From Paenibacillus sp. OVF10 (GTDB lineage: Bacteria > Bacillota > Bacilli > Paenibacillales > Paenibacillaceae), in NCBI GenBank assembly GCA_022836915.1, contig CP094668.1:5642001-5706000 (forward strand): 64,000 bases of DNA. Reading direction: 5' to 3'. How positions within the stretch are numbered: position 1 is the first letter of the stretch; the number at the start of each line of letters is the position of its first letter. The position numbers and the translations under genes were made by a program. The notes beneath the pieces are model-generated. The model was not told the origin of the DNA, did not search any database, and saw only the letters and a list, made by a program, of their open reading frames with translations. Shown here piece after piece: positions 44,016 to 57,003 of the stretch.

Positions 44016-47000
44016 CTACAGGGTCTCCAAGACCACCCGTGAGCCGTTTCCGGCCTCACCTGCCGGAATCACTACAAGTTTGCGCGGCAAGCGTGCACGC
44101 AGTTCAGGCACATGACTGATTACACCAACAGCCAATCGGTCGTCATGCAATTTTTCCAGAGACGTAATGACGGTATCCAACAGTTCAGGGTCAAGGGTAC
44201 CAAACCCTTCATCCAGGAAGAAGAATTGAAGTGGGTACTGACCTCGCAGTTGAATCTGGGCCGACAGTGCCAAAGCCAGTGACAGAGAGGTCAAAAATGT
44301 CTCGCCACCTGACAACGTTGATACCGGTCGTTTGACTCCCCGTTGGCATCATCACAAATCACAAAACCACCACCGGAATCCACCTCCAGTGAATAACGCT
44401 GTTTGGTCAGGAAGCGCAGACGCTGAGATGCCGCATGACTAACCTGCATCAGTTGTTCTTCGGCAATATACTCGACAAAAGCATTACCTCTGAACGCGGA
44501 TTGCAGTTTGCTGAGCAGTTCGCCTTGATGGCTTACCTCCACCCGCTTGTTCTCCAGTTCGGTCCAGCGAACATGTCGCTGCTCCACATCCTCCAGATCA
44601 CGTTCTGCACGTGCTTTAGCACGAAGGGCAGCCTCGTCCTCAATTCGGACCTGCTGCAAACGTTCGGTGCAGGCTAACCACTGTTCCTCCGATACAACAG
44701 CACCACCCAGCTTTTGTTCCAGTTCACGCAATTGGGATGCCAGTTCACGCTCACGTTCACGGTGCTGCTGGATCTCCCCTGCCAGTCGCTCTGCTTCCTG
44801 GGAAGGAATCGCCGCGGACACAACGGCATCATCCGAGTCAAACGGGGATTGTTCCAGCAATTGCTTCCACCGTTCCTGTGCCTGTTGCAGATGTTCTGTG
44901 GCCGAGGCGGCTGCCTGCTGAGCCATAACGTCTTTCTTGGCTGATTCCTGCTTCAGCGTGTCCGCTTCTTTGAAGCGTTGTGCCGAGTCCGAAGCTGTTT
45001 TCCGCAGTCCATCCAGACGAGCCTGAGCCGCAGTAATCAGATCTTCTACCCGCTGCTCTCCAACCCACTGGCGCAAGCGCTCTTCCTTCTCGGCCAGCTG
45101 TTTGCTATTGCCCTGCCACTCCGTTTGCCACTGAATCAGTTGTTTATCCAATTCCACCAGCTTCTGCTGGAGAGATTGAATGATTTGGTCTTTTTCCTCA
45201 AGGAACGTCACGCTTTTGTTCAGACGTTCCTTGATGTCTTCGGCGCGCGCATCGCGCTCCTGCATCGCCTGATAGAGAGCCTTGGCCTCCTCCTGAGCGA
45301 TGCCCGGCAGTTCCGCGGCCCAGCGGCCCTGCAAGGCAGCCGCTGCAGCCTCGCTCTCGGCCAGCTTGCGCTCCGCCTGGGCGAGTCCGGCACGGCCGGC
45401 CTCCTGCGCAGCTGACGCTTCCATGCGGCGCTGCTGCGCGCCCACAGCCGCCTGCTGCAACGCGGCGGCTTCGGCCTGGAGCGGCGCTGCTGCGGCAGCC
45501 AGTACCCGCGCGGCATCGCGCAGCGCAGCGGCACGCGATGCCCAGCCTGCCGGGGAGCGCCCGTGTTCGGGCGACCCGGCGTGCTCTGGCTCCGCTGCCG
45601 CAGGCGCGGCCTCGGCTGCGGCCGGAGCTTCGCCGGCCGCAGCGCCAAGCTGCGTCAGCAGGCTGCGACGTTCGTGCAGCTGCTGGCGCAGCCCAAAGCG
45701 CAGCTCCTGCAGCTCCGCGTGCAGGCTGCGCAGCAGTTCCAGGTCCGCATCGCCTGCGTGCGAACCTTCTCCCGGCGGCGCAGCCGGGAGTGGGTGATGC
45801 GGCGAGCCGCACACCGGGCATGGCTCGCCGTCACGCAGCTCGGCGCGCAAGGCGGAGGACAGCCGGTGCAGCTCCTGCTCGCGCATCGTGCCACGCAGCT
45901 GTTCCTCCGCAAGGGCCAGCAGGCTTTGTTCGCGGCTAATATCCTGCTCACAGGCAAGCAAGGCCTCAAGACCTGCTGACGCCTGTTCTACCAGATGCTG
46001 ACGCTGATCACTCAGGCGTTTTTCTTCCTCAGCCGCCGCCTTCAGCTTGTCGGCTCCCTGTTCTGCCGACTTTTTATAGGCTTGCATGTCGGCCTTGTTT
46101 TGCTGCAACTGCTCCGCGGCAGTATCCACACGATGTTTCAGTTCAAGCGCAGCTTGAAGTTGCCTGCGTTCCTCTGACTTCACTTCATTTGGCTTGAGGC
46201 TCTCCTGTAGTTCCTCACGCCGTTTGCGTCCGCGCTGTTGCAGCTCCTTTTCTTTCTCAAGCTGCTGTCCCAGCGCAGTCTGTTCGCCCTGCCCCTGTTC
46301 CAGCTGCTGCGCGAGGCGCGAGCAATCGGCCTGAAGCCCGTCCCGTTCCCGTTGCAGCTCTTTTGCTTGTTCGAGTTGCTCCAGACGCAGCAAAAGTTTC
46401 GGTTCTTCCTCCGTCATTTGCTTGCGTGCCGTCTCGGCCTTCTCCGCTTCCTGAACAGCCATACGCTCATGTTCCAACGCTTGCTGATGAGCTGTCTCGG
46501 CGGTATCCTGCCGCTGCTTCTGTGTAGCTGCCGCATCTCGAACCGTCTGCAACGCTGGCAGTATTGTATCTGCCGCAACGGATTGTTTCAGCCGTTGTTC
46601 GCCTGCCTCTATCTGTGGTTCCAGTGCTTTCAGCTTCTGCTGTTCATCCGTCCGGGCCTGCCGTTCGTTACTTAACTCACGAATTTTGCCCAGTTGTTCA
46701 GCTTCCTTTGCAGCTTCATCCAGCGCTTTGCGGGACAATTCAGACTGCTGAACAGCCGCTTGAAGAAGACGTTTCGTTTCTTCCAGCGTCTCCTTGCTGG
46801 CATTGCCCAGTCCCTGTTGCTCCGCAGCAAGAGATTGGTGAACCATATCATTATCCTTGACCCGCCGGCTTAATTTGATAGCCAACTGGTCCCCATACTT
46901 CTCCAGATGGAATAATCGTTGCAACATCTGGCGACGTTCACTGCCTTTGAGTGACAAAAACTCGGCAAACTTTCCTTGCGGAAGCACCACTGCCCGTGTA

Positions 47001-47434
47001 AAATCATCCATCTTCAAACCGATCACATCTTCAACACAGCGATTCACATCTGCCAATTTGTCGGCAAGTACATGTTCTTCGCCATTAACCGTCTCTATGA
47101 ATTTGCTGATCGTGTTACTCACCGACACTTCATTATTTCGTTTGAAACGTCGCTCTACCCGGAACCTTCGAGTGCCTTCCGCCGACATCAGTTCAAATGT
47201 AAAAGCAACCGACAACGAATCCTCTGCATGATTCATAATGCCTTGCGTCCCGTTCACCGCGCGTTCCACTTTTCCGTACATGGCGAGTGTGATGGCATCG
47301 AGCAAGGAAGATTTACCACTACCCGTTGGACCGAATATACCGAATAGCCCCGTCTCCGTCAGCACGGTAAAATCAATTTCCTGCATCTCCCGATAACTTT
47401 GCAGTCCGGCAACTTTTAATAGAATAGGCTTCAT
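44016..47434 (-). CDS. sbcC: Exonuclease subunit SbcC (Rad50-like ATPase), frameshifted
   Basis: Repaired length is about 1139 residues. The N-terminal ATPase half has Walker A GIFGPTGSGKSSLLDAIT. Two long coiled coils flank the zinc hook CPVCGSPHHPLP (about residue 540). The C-terminal half has the ABC signature TLSGGETFLTSLSLALAL and Walker B FFLDEGFGTLDPE. With SbcD it opens hairpins and processes double-strand breaks. The frame breaks at 44338-44341: AACGGGGAGTC needs another G (DDANGGVKRPVSTLSGGE). A segment after the hook (about 45240-45900) is strikingly G+C- and Ala-rich compared with its surroundings. Confidence 0.93.
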
Positions 47435-48612
47435 CTTTCCTCGACCTCCTCACGCACACCCGGCTCATCTTCATCGACAAGTTCCAGGAAAAGCTGTACC
47501 AGGCTGTCTTCCGGTTGTGCGCCACCGGTCTGACGCTGATAGAATTTACGGAACAGTTCATGTACAGGTAGCTCGGATCGTTGCTCCAAAAGTCCTGCTG
47601 CAGCCATCTCGGGATACACCGGGCGAATATGGATGATACCTTCATGTGATTTTCGCAGCTGCTGAATCTCCTTCAGAGACATCGCCTCGTCCAGCCACAC
47701 TTCCATGTCAATAAAAGCCTGCGGATCACGTCCCTCATCCAGCCAGCGATATACTTCTGCCAGACCACCACGCGCCTGCCAACGCACAAGCGGACGCCCG
47801 GACGTTAACAAAACTTCCTCTACTTGTGCTGCTCCACCCGGTGCCAGATCAACCATCGTGACAGACTTGCTCTGCCCCGCTTCGGAGAAGCTGTAGGCCA
47901 GGGAGAACCGCTATATCGAATCACACCGTCTCCTTTGACAGCCTGTGCGCGATGAAGATGTCCGAGCGCCGTGTATTGCGCACCAGTCGATAAAGACGAA
48001 GGGTCTACCGTGTAGGCCCCACCGATCTGAATCGGACGTTCCGAATCACTCTCAAGTCCGCCGAGCACATAGATATGGCTCATGGCCAAGTTCACGGTAT
48101 CCGGGCGAAAAGAAGCTGCCAGACGCTGCATTAACATGCCCACACGGTGACTGTATGCCTGACGAAGCACATTCTCGTCCCCATCCGTTGTCAGCAATTC
48201 ATTCAATCTGGCTTCAGAAGGATAAGGTAATGCGGCAATCTGTGCAATTTCTCCGGTTCGCTTTGCATGAATGGTTACCGCTTCTGAAGTAGGCATCCCT
48301 ACGAGTGTGATGCCCTGTCTGTTCACAAGTGGAGTTACAGAAGCTACACGTTCTGGCTGATCATGATTTCCTGCAATCACCACAAGAGGTCTTCCATGCT
48401 CCGTCAGACGCGCTGCCGCTTCATAAAAGCTGTTCCGCCGCTGCGGGAGGATTCACCGAATCATACACATCTCCGGCCATCAATATGGCATCCGCCTGCT
48501 GCTCATCCGCCACCCTGACGAGTTCATCAACAAAATCTTCCTGTTCACGCAGTCGGCTTCGTCCTTCCAACGTTTTTCCCAAATGCCAGTCCCCTGTATG
48601 CAAAATACGCAT
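47431..48612 (-). CDS. sbcD: Exonuclease subunit SbcD (Mre11-like), two frameshifts
   Basis: Metallophosphoesterase nuclease, 393-394 residues when repaired. Motifs: MRILHTGDWHLGKTLEGRSR, DAILMAGDVYDSVNPP, VVIAGNHDQPERVA and the late ALGHLHRAQAV. Break 1 at 48425-48428: the TTTT in CAGCTTTTATGAAG needs one base fewer or two more. Break 2 at 47901-47903: TCTCCCTGGCC needs another C (GSPLAYSFSEAGQSK). It overlaps the sbcC start by four bases, as usual for the sbcDC operon, and follows addA. Confidence 0.92.
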
Positions 48613-48671
48613 CGTCCGTTACACCCCTCTCCCATATGAAATCCATAATTTTAAATTCCGATCCAGTTCTT

Positions 48672-51600
48672 TTACAATTTCACTGCATGTCCACCATCAA
48701 AAAAGTACAGCCATTTCCGGTCAACTTTCCGTCCCAATATATCTTCAATGGCCCGTCCATACAGATCCAGCTGGAAGCGATATTTTTTGGTGAGTTCATC
48801 CAAACCACCACGATGCTCCAACACCCGATCCGTCTTGTAATCAAGCAAGACAAGCTCGCCGTCCACCTCATACAGACAATCGATAATCCCTTGTACAAGC
48901 ACGGTTTCATTTTCAATCGTTGCCTGCATTTTGCTATCTTCATTTAGCATCTGCATATCTGAGTTCGCCGCCTGTTCATGTAGCCATTCCACTGGAGACT
49001 GATGTGCCGGAAGTCCATACACAAACGGAATTTCCCGTTTCACCCACGCTGCACAAAATAATTCTTTTCCTGGTTCTGTATTGAAAAATCCGGCCAGTTC
49101 TTCAGGTTCGATTGCCGCAGCATGATGGGGCAGCAAAATCTGAAGCTTAATCAACCGCTCAATCGTCTGTTCAATAAGCTGTGAATCAACGGATGAGCCA
49201 TCTATAGGAAGATGCTGCATCAACGTATGATACACGTTCCCCGTTCTGCCCCTGTCAGCTGCGTTGCCTCCATGAATTTGGGACGACGCAGGTGCAGTTT
49301 GAAAGACGTACCCGCAGATCCCGCATCCGAAACGTTCACCGTACGGTTTGAATCTGACCCTAACCCAGCCTCATGCTTGATAGATTCACTGGATGCATCA
49401 CGATGAGCATGACTTGTTTCATCCTTGATGTTATTGATTCCTGAGGTGTTATAATCCAATAACTTCTCGGACTTCTCCCCAGTTCCTCCATCACCTCTAC
49501 GGACTGGATGTCCTGCATCGCAAGTAACGTTTTCAACTCCGTGACAGATGTACTGGCTGCTACTTGAGTTGCTGCTTCATAGGGATACGTCCATGAAAGC
49601 CGTTGATCAACCTCGTTGATCAGCCGTGTCTCCTCTTGTTGAAGAGCTACTGTAGCTTCACCTTCATCTCCAATGTTTTGGTTAGCCGTGACTTGTGCAC
49701 TCTTCGTCAGCTCTTCTACTGTTGAGGATGGAACCAACTTCACAGGCTGAACCGCTTTTAGTGCAGCAATTCGTTCTTTCCGTACCTCAGTCATCACGTC
49801 TTCTTCTCCAAGTGTCTGATCCACTACATGATCACGGGATACCTGATCGGCGGAAATAATAGAAATCGCCCAGCGTGATTGATCATCTGCAAGACAGACT
49901 GAGAACGAATCATTGCTTCCAGCAAGTTCACGCAGAACAGCCGCATCTGGATGTCTCATCAGGGATGGTCCAATCCAGTCCAGGTAACTCCGTCCAGCAG
50001 CCAGCAAATAGTCTGGCAATGCCAATTCAGGGCTATCTTTGACCTGAGACCACGCCAGCGCTTTTTTCGCGGCATCTTTTACAGTACCTAGCAAAACCAT
50101 TTTCTCTTTGGGACGGGTCAACGCAACATACAGCACACGCATCTCTTCAGCAAGCAGTTCAAATTGCGCACGACGACGAATCGCCAGATTGGCTAATGTA
50201 GGATAGGCAACCCGGTTCTCACGATCCACAAACCTCGGGCCAAATCCCAGTTCCTTATGCATTAGAAACGGTGCGTTCAAGTCCTGTTGATTAAACATCT
50301 TGGATATGCCACCGACAAAAACAATTGGAAACTCCAAACCTTTACTCCGGTGAATCGTCATGATCCGTACGGCGTTGTCCTGCTCACCAGAACTACCTGC
50401 TACAGTCCCGAGGTCTCCCCGTTTTCCCGCAATCTTGAGACATAGGTCAGGAAACGGAACAAGCCGCGATTCGCAGTTGTTTCCTCATATTGTCGTGCGC
50501 GATCATACAATGCCTTAAGATTACTTTGACGTTGCAGTCCTCCGGGAAGACCACCAACCCAGTCTAAATACCCGGTTTCCCGATACATACGCCAGATCAG
50601 TTCACTTAAACTGCCTTGTCTTGCCTCAAGTCTCCACTGCTCCAATTGACGCATAAAGCGAATTAACTTCTGCTGCAACTCCGAGCCTGAAATCTCCGTA
50701 ACGCCCATATCCTCGCTTGCATGTCCAGTAAAACCAGCATCTTGAATTCCTTCTGTATGCACATCGAATTCATATCCATCATCCAGGATCTCTGCCTCGA
50801 CAGAAGCGGCTGTCTCCCGCTGTCCTTGTTCCATCTCTGACCAGGCTTCCGGCCACTGTAACTGGACGATATTGGTATCAGAATGATTATCCTGCCGGGA
50901 TTGTTGTACGGCATTAGTGGAAGAATCGCTCCACTCTCCAGCAGCCGATATAACCGCATCATAGAATGACTGTCTTTTGTCACCAAGCCGAATCTGTGCC
51001 AGTTCTTCTTCATCTAGTCCTACAATCGGGGAACGAAGCACGGAAGCGAGCGGAATATCCTGCCTTGGATTATCAACAAGCTGAAGCAGAGACATCATGA
51101 TTTCCACTTCTGTAGCCTGAAAATAGCCCTTGCTCTGTTCTCCTCCAGCAGGAATTCCCTGCTGTCTGAATTCCTCAATCATGAGCGGAGCCCACATTAA
51201 GGTCGAACGCAGCAAGATGACCATGTCACCGTAACGTGCCGGGCGCATCGTTTGCAGGGCTTTGTCATATACATGGAGGGCAGGTTTGTCCGTATCCCCA
51301 ACCATCTCACGAATACGCCTTGCGATCGCCCTTGCTTCCAACTGGGCTGTTTCAAGTTCGGCACTCTCCAGTTCTGCGGAGACCGATACATCCCCATTCT
51401 CATCCGTGCTCTCTGTCAGATCAGGACCACCACCCTGACGATCTATCAGCATGAGTTCAGGTGTATACGCCTCATCACCAAGTGTTTCTGACGGGAACGT
51501 AGCCCCATATGCCAGCTGAGCTCGTTCATCGTAAGCAATCTCTGCTACACCTTCGTTCATGAGTTGCCGGAATATCATATTGACCGAATGCACGACTTCC

Positions 51601-53086
51601 GCACGACTGCGGAAATTCCGCGCAAGATCAATACGTTGACCTGTACGACTCAGATGATCTCCCACCATTCCGTCCTCACGTGTGCTCGCTCCATATTGGC
51701 GATACTTGTTCATAAACAGACCTGGCTCGGCCAACCGGAAACGATAGATACTCTGTTTGACATCCCCTACCATGAATCGGTTACCCGGGTTTTCTCTGGA
51801 GATCAGTTTCACGATATCTTCTTGAACCGTATTGGTGTCCTGATATTCATCAAGCAACACTTCATCGAATCGCGAACGGTACTCCATAGCCGCATCGGAA
51901 GGCATCGACAATTCAGGCGTTGAATCCTCATGTCGTAAAATGTGAAGACAGTAATGCTCCAGATCACTGAAGTCAACTTGCCCACGTTCCTGTTTGGCCT
52001 GTCGATAACGTTCTCCAAATGTACTAACCAACCTTGACAACTCCTGCATGAGTGGTGCCGCCTGCTCCAGCTCCTGCCAGAACGAAAACGCAGTTCTTCC
52101 GAACAGTGAACCTTTCAGGTCGGTAACTGCCTTTTTCGCAGCCTCCCGAAGTTCCTTCACCTGATCCTGTAAAGCAGGGTCCGTCTGATCTTTTTTGCAG
52201 GGTTTCAGTTTGCCAAATGCAGCGGGTTGAAACACTTCAGGCAACCTCTCCCATGGCATAACCTGGACCGCAGACAATAGCTCTTCTACCATCACCAGAT
52301 CTTCTTTTAACGTATCTGCATAAGGTGCCGGACCTTCAGGCTGCATGGAAATATGGATGCCTTGACGAAGCAGTCCTGCTGCACCACTTAAAGCAAGAGC
52401 CGCATCACGCAAAATACTCTGAACCCATGCTGAATGTCCAAGCGCCTCTACACTTTCCACCTGAAAAGCGGATGCCATCTCGGAGAGCCAATGATCCGGC
52501 CAGGAATGACTGCGGGAGAAATCATATAATCGTTGCACCAGTCGATGCATGGCATCATCGTTTCGTTCTCCACTGAACCAGTCCACCAATTCGCGGAATG
52601 TACTCCTTCATCTTCTTCGCCGTACTTTTCCTCAAAGAGTTCTTCGAGCAGTTCCTGTCGCATGATTTCCGCTTCATTTTCATTCAGGATACGGAAAGCC
52701 GGGTTCAACGGAATTTGCTGATAGTACCGCCGAATGACTTCCATACAGAATGAATGCAATGTTGTGATAGATGCTCGCCCAAGCAACGACAGCTGCTTAC
52801 GCAGATGCTCTTCTCCAGGCTGTTCTTCAAGCGCACGTTCCAACGCTTCCCGAATCCGTTGTTTCATCTCGGCGGCGGCGGCTTTGGTAAATGTCGCTAC
52901 AAGTAAACGATCCACACTGAATCCTTGGGAGGGATCTGCGATCTTGCGAATAATTCGTTCAACCAGTACGGCTGTCTTGCCTGATCCCGCCGCTGCGGCA
53001 ACCAGAATGTCTTCTCCGCTTTCCGAGATGGCACTCCACTGGTCATCACTCCAGAAGCTTCCTTCCGGTTTTGGCATATTCGTCAT
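48672..53086 (-). CDS. addA: ATP-dependent helicase/nuclease subunit AddA, four frameshifts
   Basis: UvrD-type helicase plus C-terminal PD-(D/E)XK nuclease of the AddAB complex for double-strand-break resection. About 1472 residues if repaired, longer than in Bacillus. Walker A is AAAAGSGKTAVL near residue 35. FTKAAAAEMKQRI, VGDVKQSIYRFR, MTIHRSKGLEFPIVFV and the nuclease DYKTDRVLEHRG are present. Breaks: 52597 (add T), 50417-50420 (add G), 49477-49480 (add G), 49239-49242 (add G). Extra length includes an acidic low-complexity linker (about 50690-50960) and another near 49300-49470. ATGA overlap with addB. Confidence 0.9.
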
Positions 53087-56000
53087 GATGTTTCCCCTCC
53101 CTTGGTGTGAGATAACATATCCCAGATTTGCTGTTTGCCCGGTTTGGACAACAGGTTGTATTCATTTCCTTCTATATTCTCATCAAACTGACAAACAGGC
53201 TTATACGGACAGAACGTACACGCCACTTCCTGCTGAATACGATAAGGCTCAATGGCCACATCCCCATCTGTAATCCGGGTACCAATCTCGCGGATATTAC
53301 TGCGAACCGAAGCAAGCAGCGTATCCCATTGCTCTGGCGTAGCTACAGCGGCGCTGCTATAAAAGCTTCCGTCCGCCTTAAGGGCAACTGGAATAATAGC
53401 TGAATATCCCTTATCCAGGGTGTTGTCCATTTGAGCAATTGCGTCCCGATCCGCCAGCAGCAAACCTTTCATTTTGAACCGTTTCAGCAGTTCTTGTCCT
53501 GCCTGCTCCGATGTCATGCCGTTTGCGGATTGCAACAGCGGGTTATGCACATGGAAATACAACGTTCCTCCCGGCATCGCCGTTTCCCAAGCCATTCTTC
53601 AGCAGCACTAAGTAGCACCTCCAGGTAGGTGAGCATCTGCAATGACAGACCATAGTACACTTCATGTAACTTGAGGTCCGTCTGGCTTGATTTATAGTCA
53701 ATGACACGCAAGAGCAGACCATTCTCGCCTTCTGCCACATCCACACGGTCAATCCGACCCACGATCTCCATCACACATCCGTTCTCCAGTTCAAAACGTA
53801 GTGGCGGCAGTGTTTTATCCGGTCCAAAATCAAGCTCCAGCCCAATCGGTTCAAAACTTCCACGTCTGGACTGTTCACCGAGAATAACGGATGCCCGACT
53901 GACAATGTCCTTCAATTTGCGGAAAATATAACCGTATCGCTTGGTGCTCAGCAAAATCTCCCCTTGCAGCTGTGGTGCAATCTGCTCCACAGTTTGCTCG
54001 GCTTCCTGACGGCATTGGTCTGGAGTCAAACTGCCCCAACTACGATTTTCTTCGCGCAACCGCATAGCCAGCTGGCTTAGCGCAGCATGAAACAGCTGTC
54101 CAATATCAGGAGCCTGCAAACGGTACAATTGCCGTTCTTTGAGGCGCAGCCCGTGTGAAGCAAAATGGGAGAACGGACAAGCAACGAAACGCTCCATTCG
54201 CGAGACACTCGTCCTCACCTCTGTGCCATACAGTCTGCGACTGGTAGCTGTACGTAGTGGTAATGCTCTATTACGATAAAAGATCGACCCCAACAACCGC
54301 TCCAGCTGAGGTCTGCTTGTCTCCCGAGATACATGCCAATTGTAGACCGCCCACCACATTTCAGGGATGTCTTCTCCGCGACGCCATTTGCGCAATTGTC
54401 CAATGAGCGTTGACAGACTCTGACCCGGATGGGTGACATAGGACCAATGCCCTTCTTCCGAGTTCGCAACCGGTGGTTGAGCGAGCAATGGCTGTTCTTG
54501 TAAACCAAACATCTTCCTTACATGGCGGACAATCTCGGAAGGAAGCAGTGTTTTCCCCTCATCATCAGCAACCGGGTAACTCAGCCACAACTGGCTGCTT
54601 GCCGCTGTAAGTGCCGTATAGATTAGAAAACGTTCATCCAGCATCTGCCTGGTTGCACCTGGTCCAAGCGCCACGCCTCGTTCCGTCAGTAACGCTCTCT
54701 CCAGTTCCGTTAATACACCATCATCCTGAGGTACGGCTGGCAACTCACCATCAACTGCACCAAGGATAAATACATATTTGATGTCCTGGAGACGTGTACG
54801 GTCCATCGAACCAACCAATACCTGATCCAGTGCTGGTGGTACAAGACCCAGCTTCAGTTCGGTCAATCCGGTCTCAATCATCCCGGCAAACAGCGTGATA
54901 TCCAGCCGTTCATTTCCCATCATATCGACCATCTGATCCAATAGATCCAGCACAGCTCCCCACATCTGCCGATGTTCTCTCGACCGTTCGGGGTCACCTT
55001 GTGCCTTAGCTTCAGCAGACATGTTCTCCAGCTTCCATGCGATCTCAGCATCTTCCAGCATTCTGTATAGTGCCTCGCACTGGGCTTTGGCTGTCTTTGC
55101 CTTTTTCATTCGTTTCTCAAAAACACCCAAGGAATCTGTAATGACCGTTCGGCAGCTCTCCATTAAAGAAAGCATCTGGTCCCGTCCTCGACTACGGCCA
55201 TCCTGACCGTTGTCTTCCAGCGATAGGCTTGGTACATACTTCCATGGTTTGCCGTCAGTCCAGCGATACCCGTGAATACCACAAGCCAGTACATAATTCT
55301 CAAGCTGGTCCATATCTTCACGAGTGATGGAACCATCACACGGAAGCAGCAGATCCGTTTTGACACAACGAAATACATCCTCGTAACGCCAGTGGCGCCG
55401 AACAATATCCAGTGCGGAACGGATAAACTCAGATAATGGATGATGAAGTTCATTTCTTCTGCGGTCCAGAAAGACGGGTACGTCATAATCCCTGAATAGA
55501 GGTTCAGCTATATCAGCGTAGGTATCCAACTGACGAACAAGTACTGCCATATCCCGATAACGCGCACCTTCGTTTTGCGCCAGACGCCGCATCTCACGCA
55601 GTGCTCCTCCATCTCAGCTCGTCGGTTCTCCGCTGCAACCAGTCGGATTCCGGAATCAAGGCCATCACTTTTCCACCGAATTCGGCGGTCGAAACCAGCC
55701 TCCAGATGAGCAAGTCCCGGACGATCCTTGTATCTCGGTGGAATCTCCAAATCTAGCACGGTTATATCGCTCGGTACACCCAGTTCATCAGCCATCCCTT
55801 TGAGACGCGCGTAGGCACTCGCCGTGGGATAAAACAGTTCCAGTTCTCCAGGCAGTGCGCCGTGATCATAAGGGCGATCGAGTGTCAGTGCAATCGTCAC
55901 GGAAGAGGACTGCAACATCAGCCGACCGATCACACTCATCTCCTGTGGTGTGAATCCCTGAAAGCCATCAATCCAGATCTGGGCATCCTGCAGCAATGCA

Positions 56001-56584
56001 CTTTCCGACAAACGATCTGTCAGCTCGGTCAACGTGTCTTCATCATCAATATATAAATTGGTCAGTTCCTGTTCATAGTCACGATATATCAGATTCAAGT
56101 CATGCAACTTGTCCTCCAGAATTGGCGAAGTGGGTGAGTTATTCCCTCCAAACAGCCCTTCTTCCAGCAATGATGGATCAACTTCATAACGTTTAAATTC
56201 ACTATATAAGTCATTTAATTCCCCTATAAAACCCAGCTGGTTGCCGGATGCACCAAACAGCTTCAATTCTTCCTTACGGCGCTGGATCACTTTATAGAGC
56301 AGCATCTTTTTGCCTTCGGCTCCGATCGGAATACGAGCAGAACCACCTGCTTCCTGCATTACACGATAGGCTAAACGGCGAAAGCCGAGCACTTCTGCAC
56401 GCATGGTACCTTTAATTGCTCCAGAAGACACCAATGCCTGCTCTGTTCGAAAAGAACTCTGTTCGGGAACGAGTAAAATCAAAGGTGTGCCTTGCGGTTC
56501 TTGTTGAAGCAGGGATGTAATTTCCCGGGTAATCAGCGAGCTTTTGCCGCTGCCTGCCCGGCCAATAACAAAACGAACGGACAT
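53083..56584 (-). CDS. addB: ATP-dependent helicase/nuclease subunit AddB, two frameshifts
   Basis: 1167 residues after repair, the usual length. An N-terminal nucleotide-binding motif GRAGSGKSSLITREI starts at MSVRFVI (56584, GGAGGA upstream). The helicase-like body follows. The C-terminal nuclease domain contains RVIDYKSSQTDLKLHE and is flanked by the iron-sulfur cysteines FVACPFSHFA and CTFCPYKPVC. Breaks: about 55606 (GAGGAGCAC needs another G, MEGALREMRRLA) and 53586-53588 (CTTGGGAAACGG needs another G, WLGETAMPGGTLY). AddB binds Chi-like sites and cuts the 5' strand. First gene of addB-addA-sbcD-sbcC. Confidence 0.92.
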
Positions 56585-56702
56585 GTCTAATCCTCCAAAC
56601 CACACGTACAAGATTTTAATTCCCAGTATAACATATCTGACTTGGTTCGGAACATATGTTTGCCACTATTCGGTAAAACCGGAGATCATCTCCGTTAACA
56701 CA

Positions 56703-56739
56703 GCAAAAAGCCCGCAGCTATCACACTGTGGACTTTTGA
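56703..56739 (-). terminator. Probable terminator after the rRNA methyltransferase gene
   Basis: AAAGTCCACAG...CTGCGGGCTTTTTG on the minus strand; a 10-bp stem with one mismatch and a T run. Confidence 0.6.
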
Positions 56740-56799
56740 CTTGATCTATAGATTAAATTAAAGATTATTTACACTTGCCACTCCGATGACAGAACAACC

Positions 56800-56955
56800 C
56801 TCCGATCGCTGTTATTCCCAGATTTTTTGATTCAATTTTTAAAAAGTGAAAAAATCCGAGAATAAAGGCGAAGATTATGCTTCGAAGCAGCTTTCCTTCA
56901 GAAAGCTTTTAGCTCCGCTTCTTCAGGTTATTTCTGTCCTCTACGTTCTCGTGTA
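56800..56955. repeat. Intergenic hairpin repeat, copy C
   Basis: TTATTC (56812-56817) pairs with GAATAA (56860-56865), with GATTTTTT/AAAAAATC continuing the stem. Relative to copies A and B one C-G pair has become T-A on both strands. An extra ~30-bp stretch (CAGCTTTCCTTCAGAAAGCTTTT, partly palindromic) is inserted in the tail. It lies between rlmI and addB; apart from this and the terminator the 420-bp gap is featureless. Confidence 0.8.
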
Positions 56956-57003
56956 GATGTTTAGTCCAATCTATACAGTTAAATTAGAAGGGAATTCATA
57001 CAA

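Noticed and set aside
45198..45979. Several overlapping Ala/Arg/Pro-rich frames on both strands
   Set aside because: They exist because the sbcC coding sequence is G+C rich here and lacks stops in all frames; none has a ribosome site or family motif.
44016..56584. addBA-sbcDC as decaying pseudogenes
   Set aside because: All catalytic motifs are intact and each break is repaired by a single base; the same kind of break occurs in essential genes in this window.
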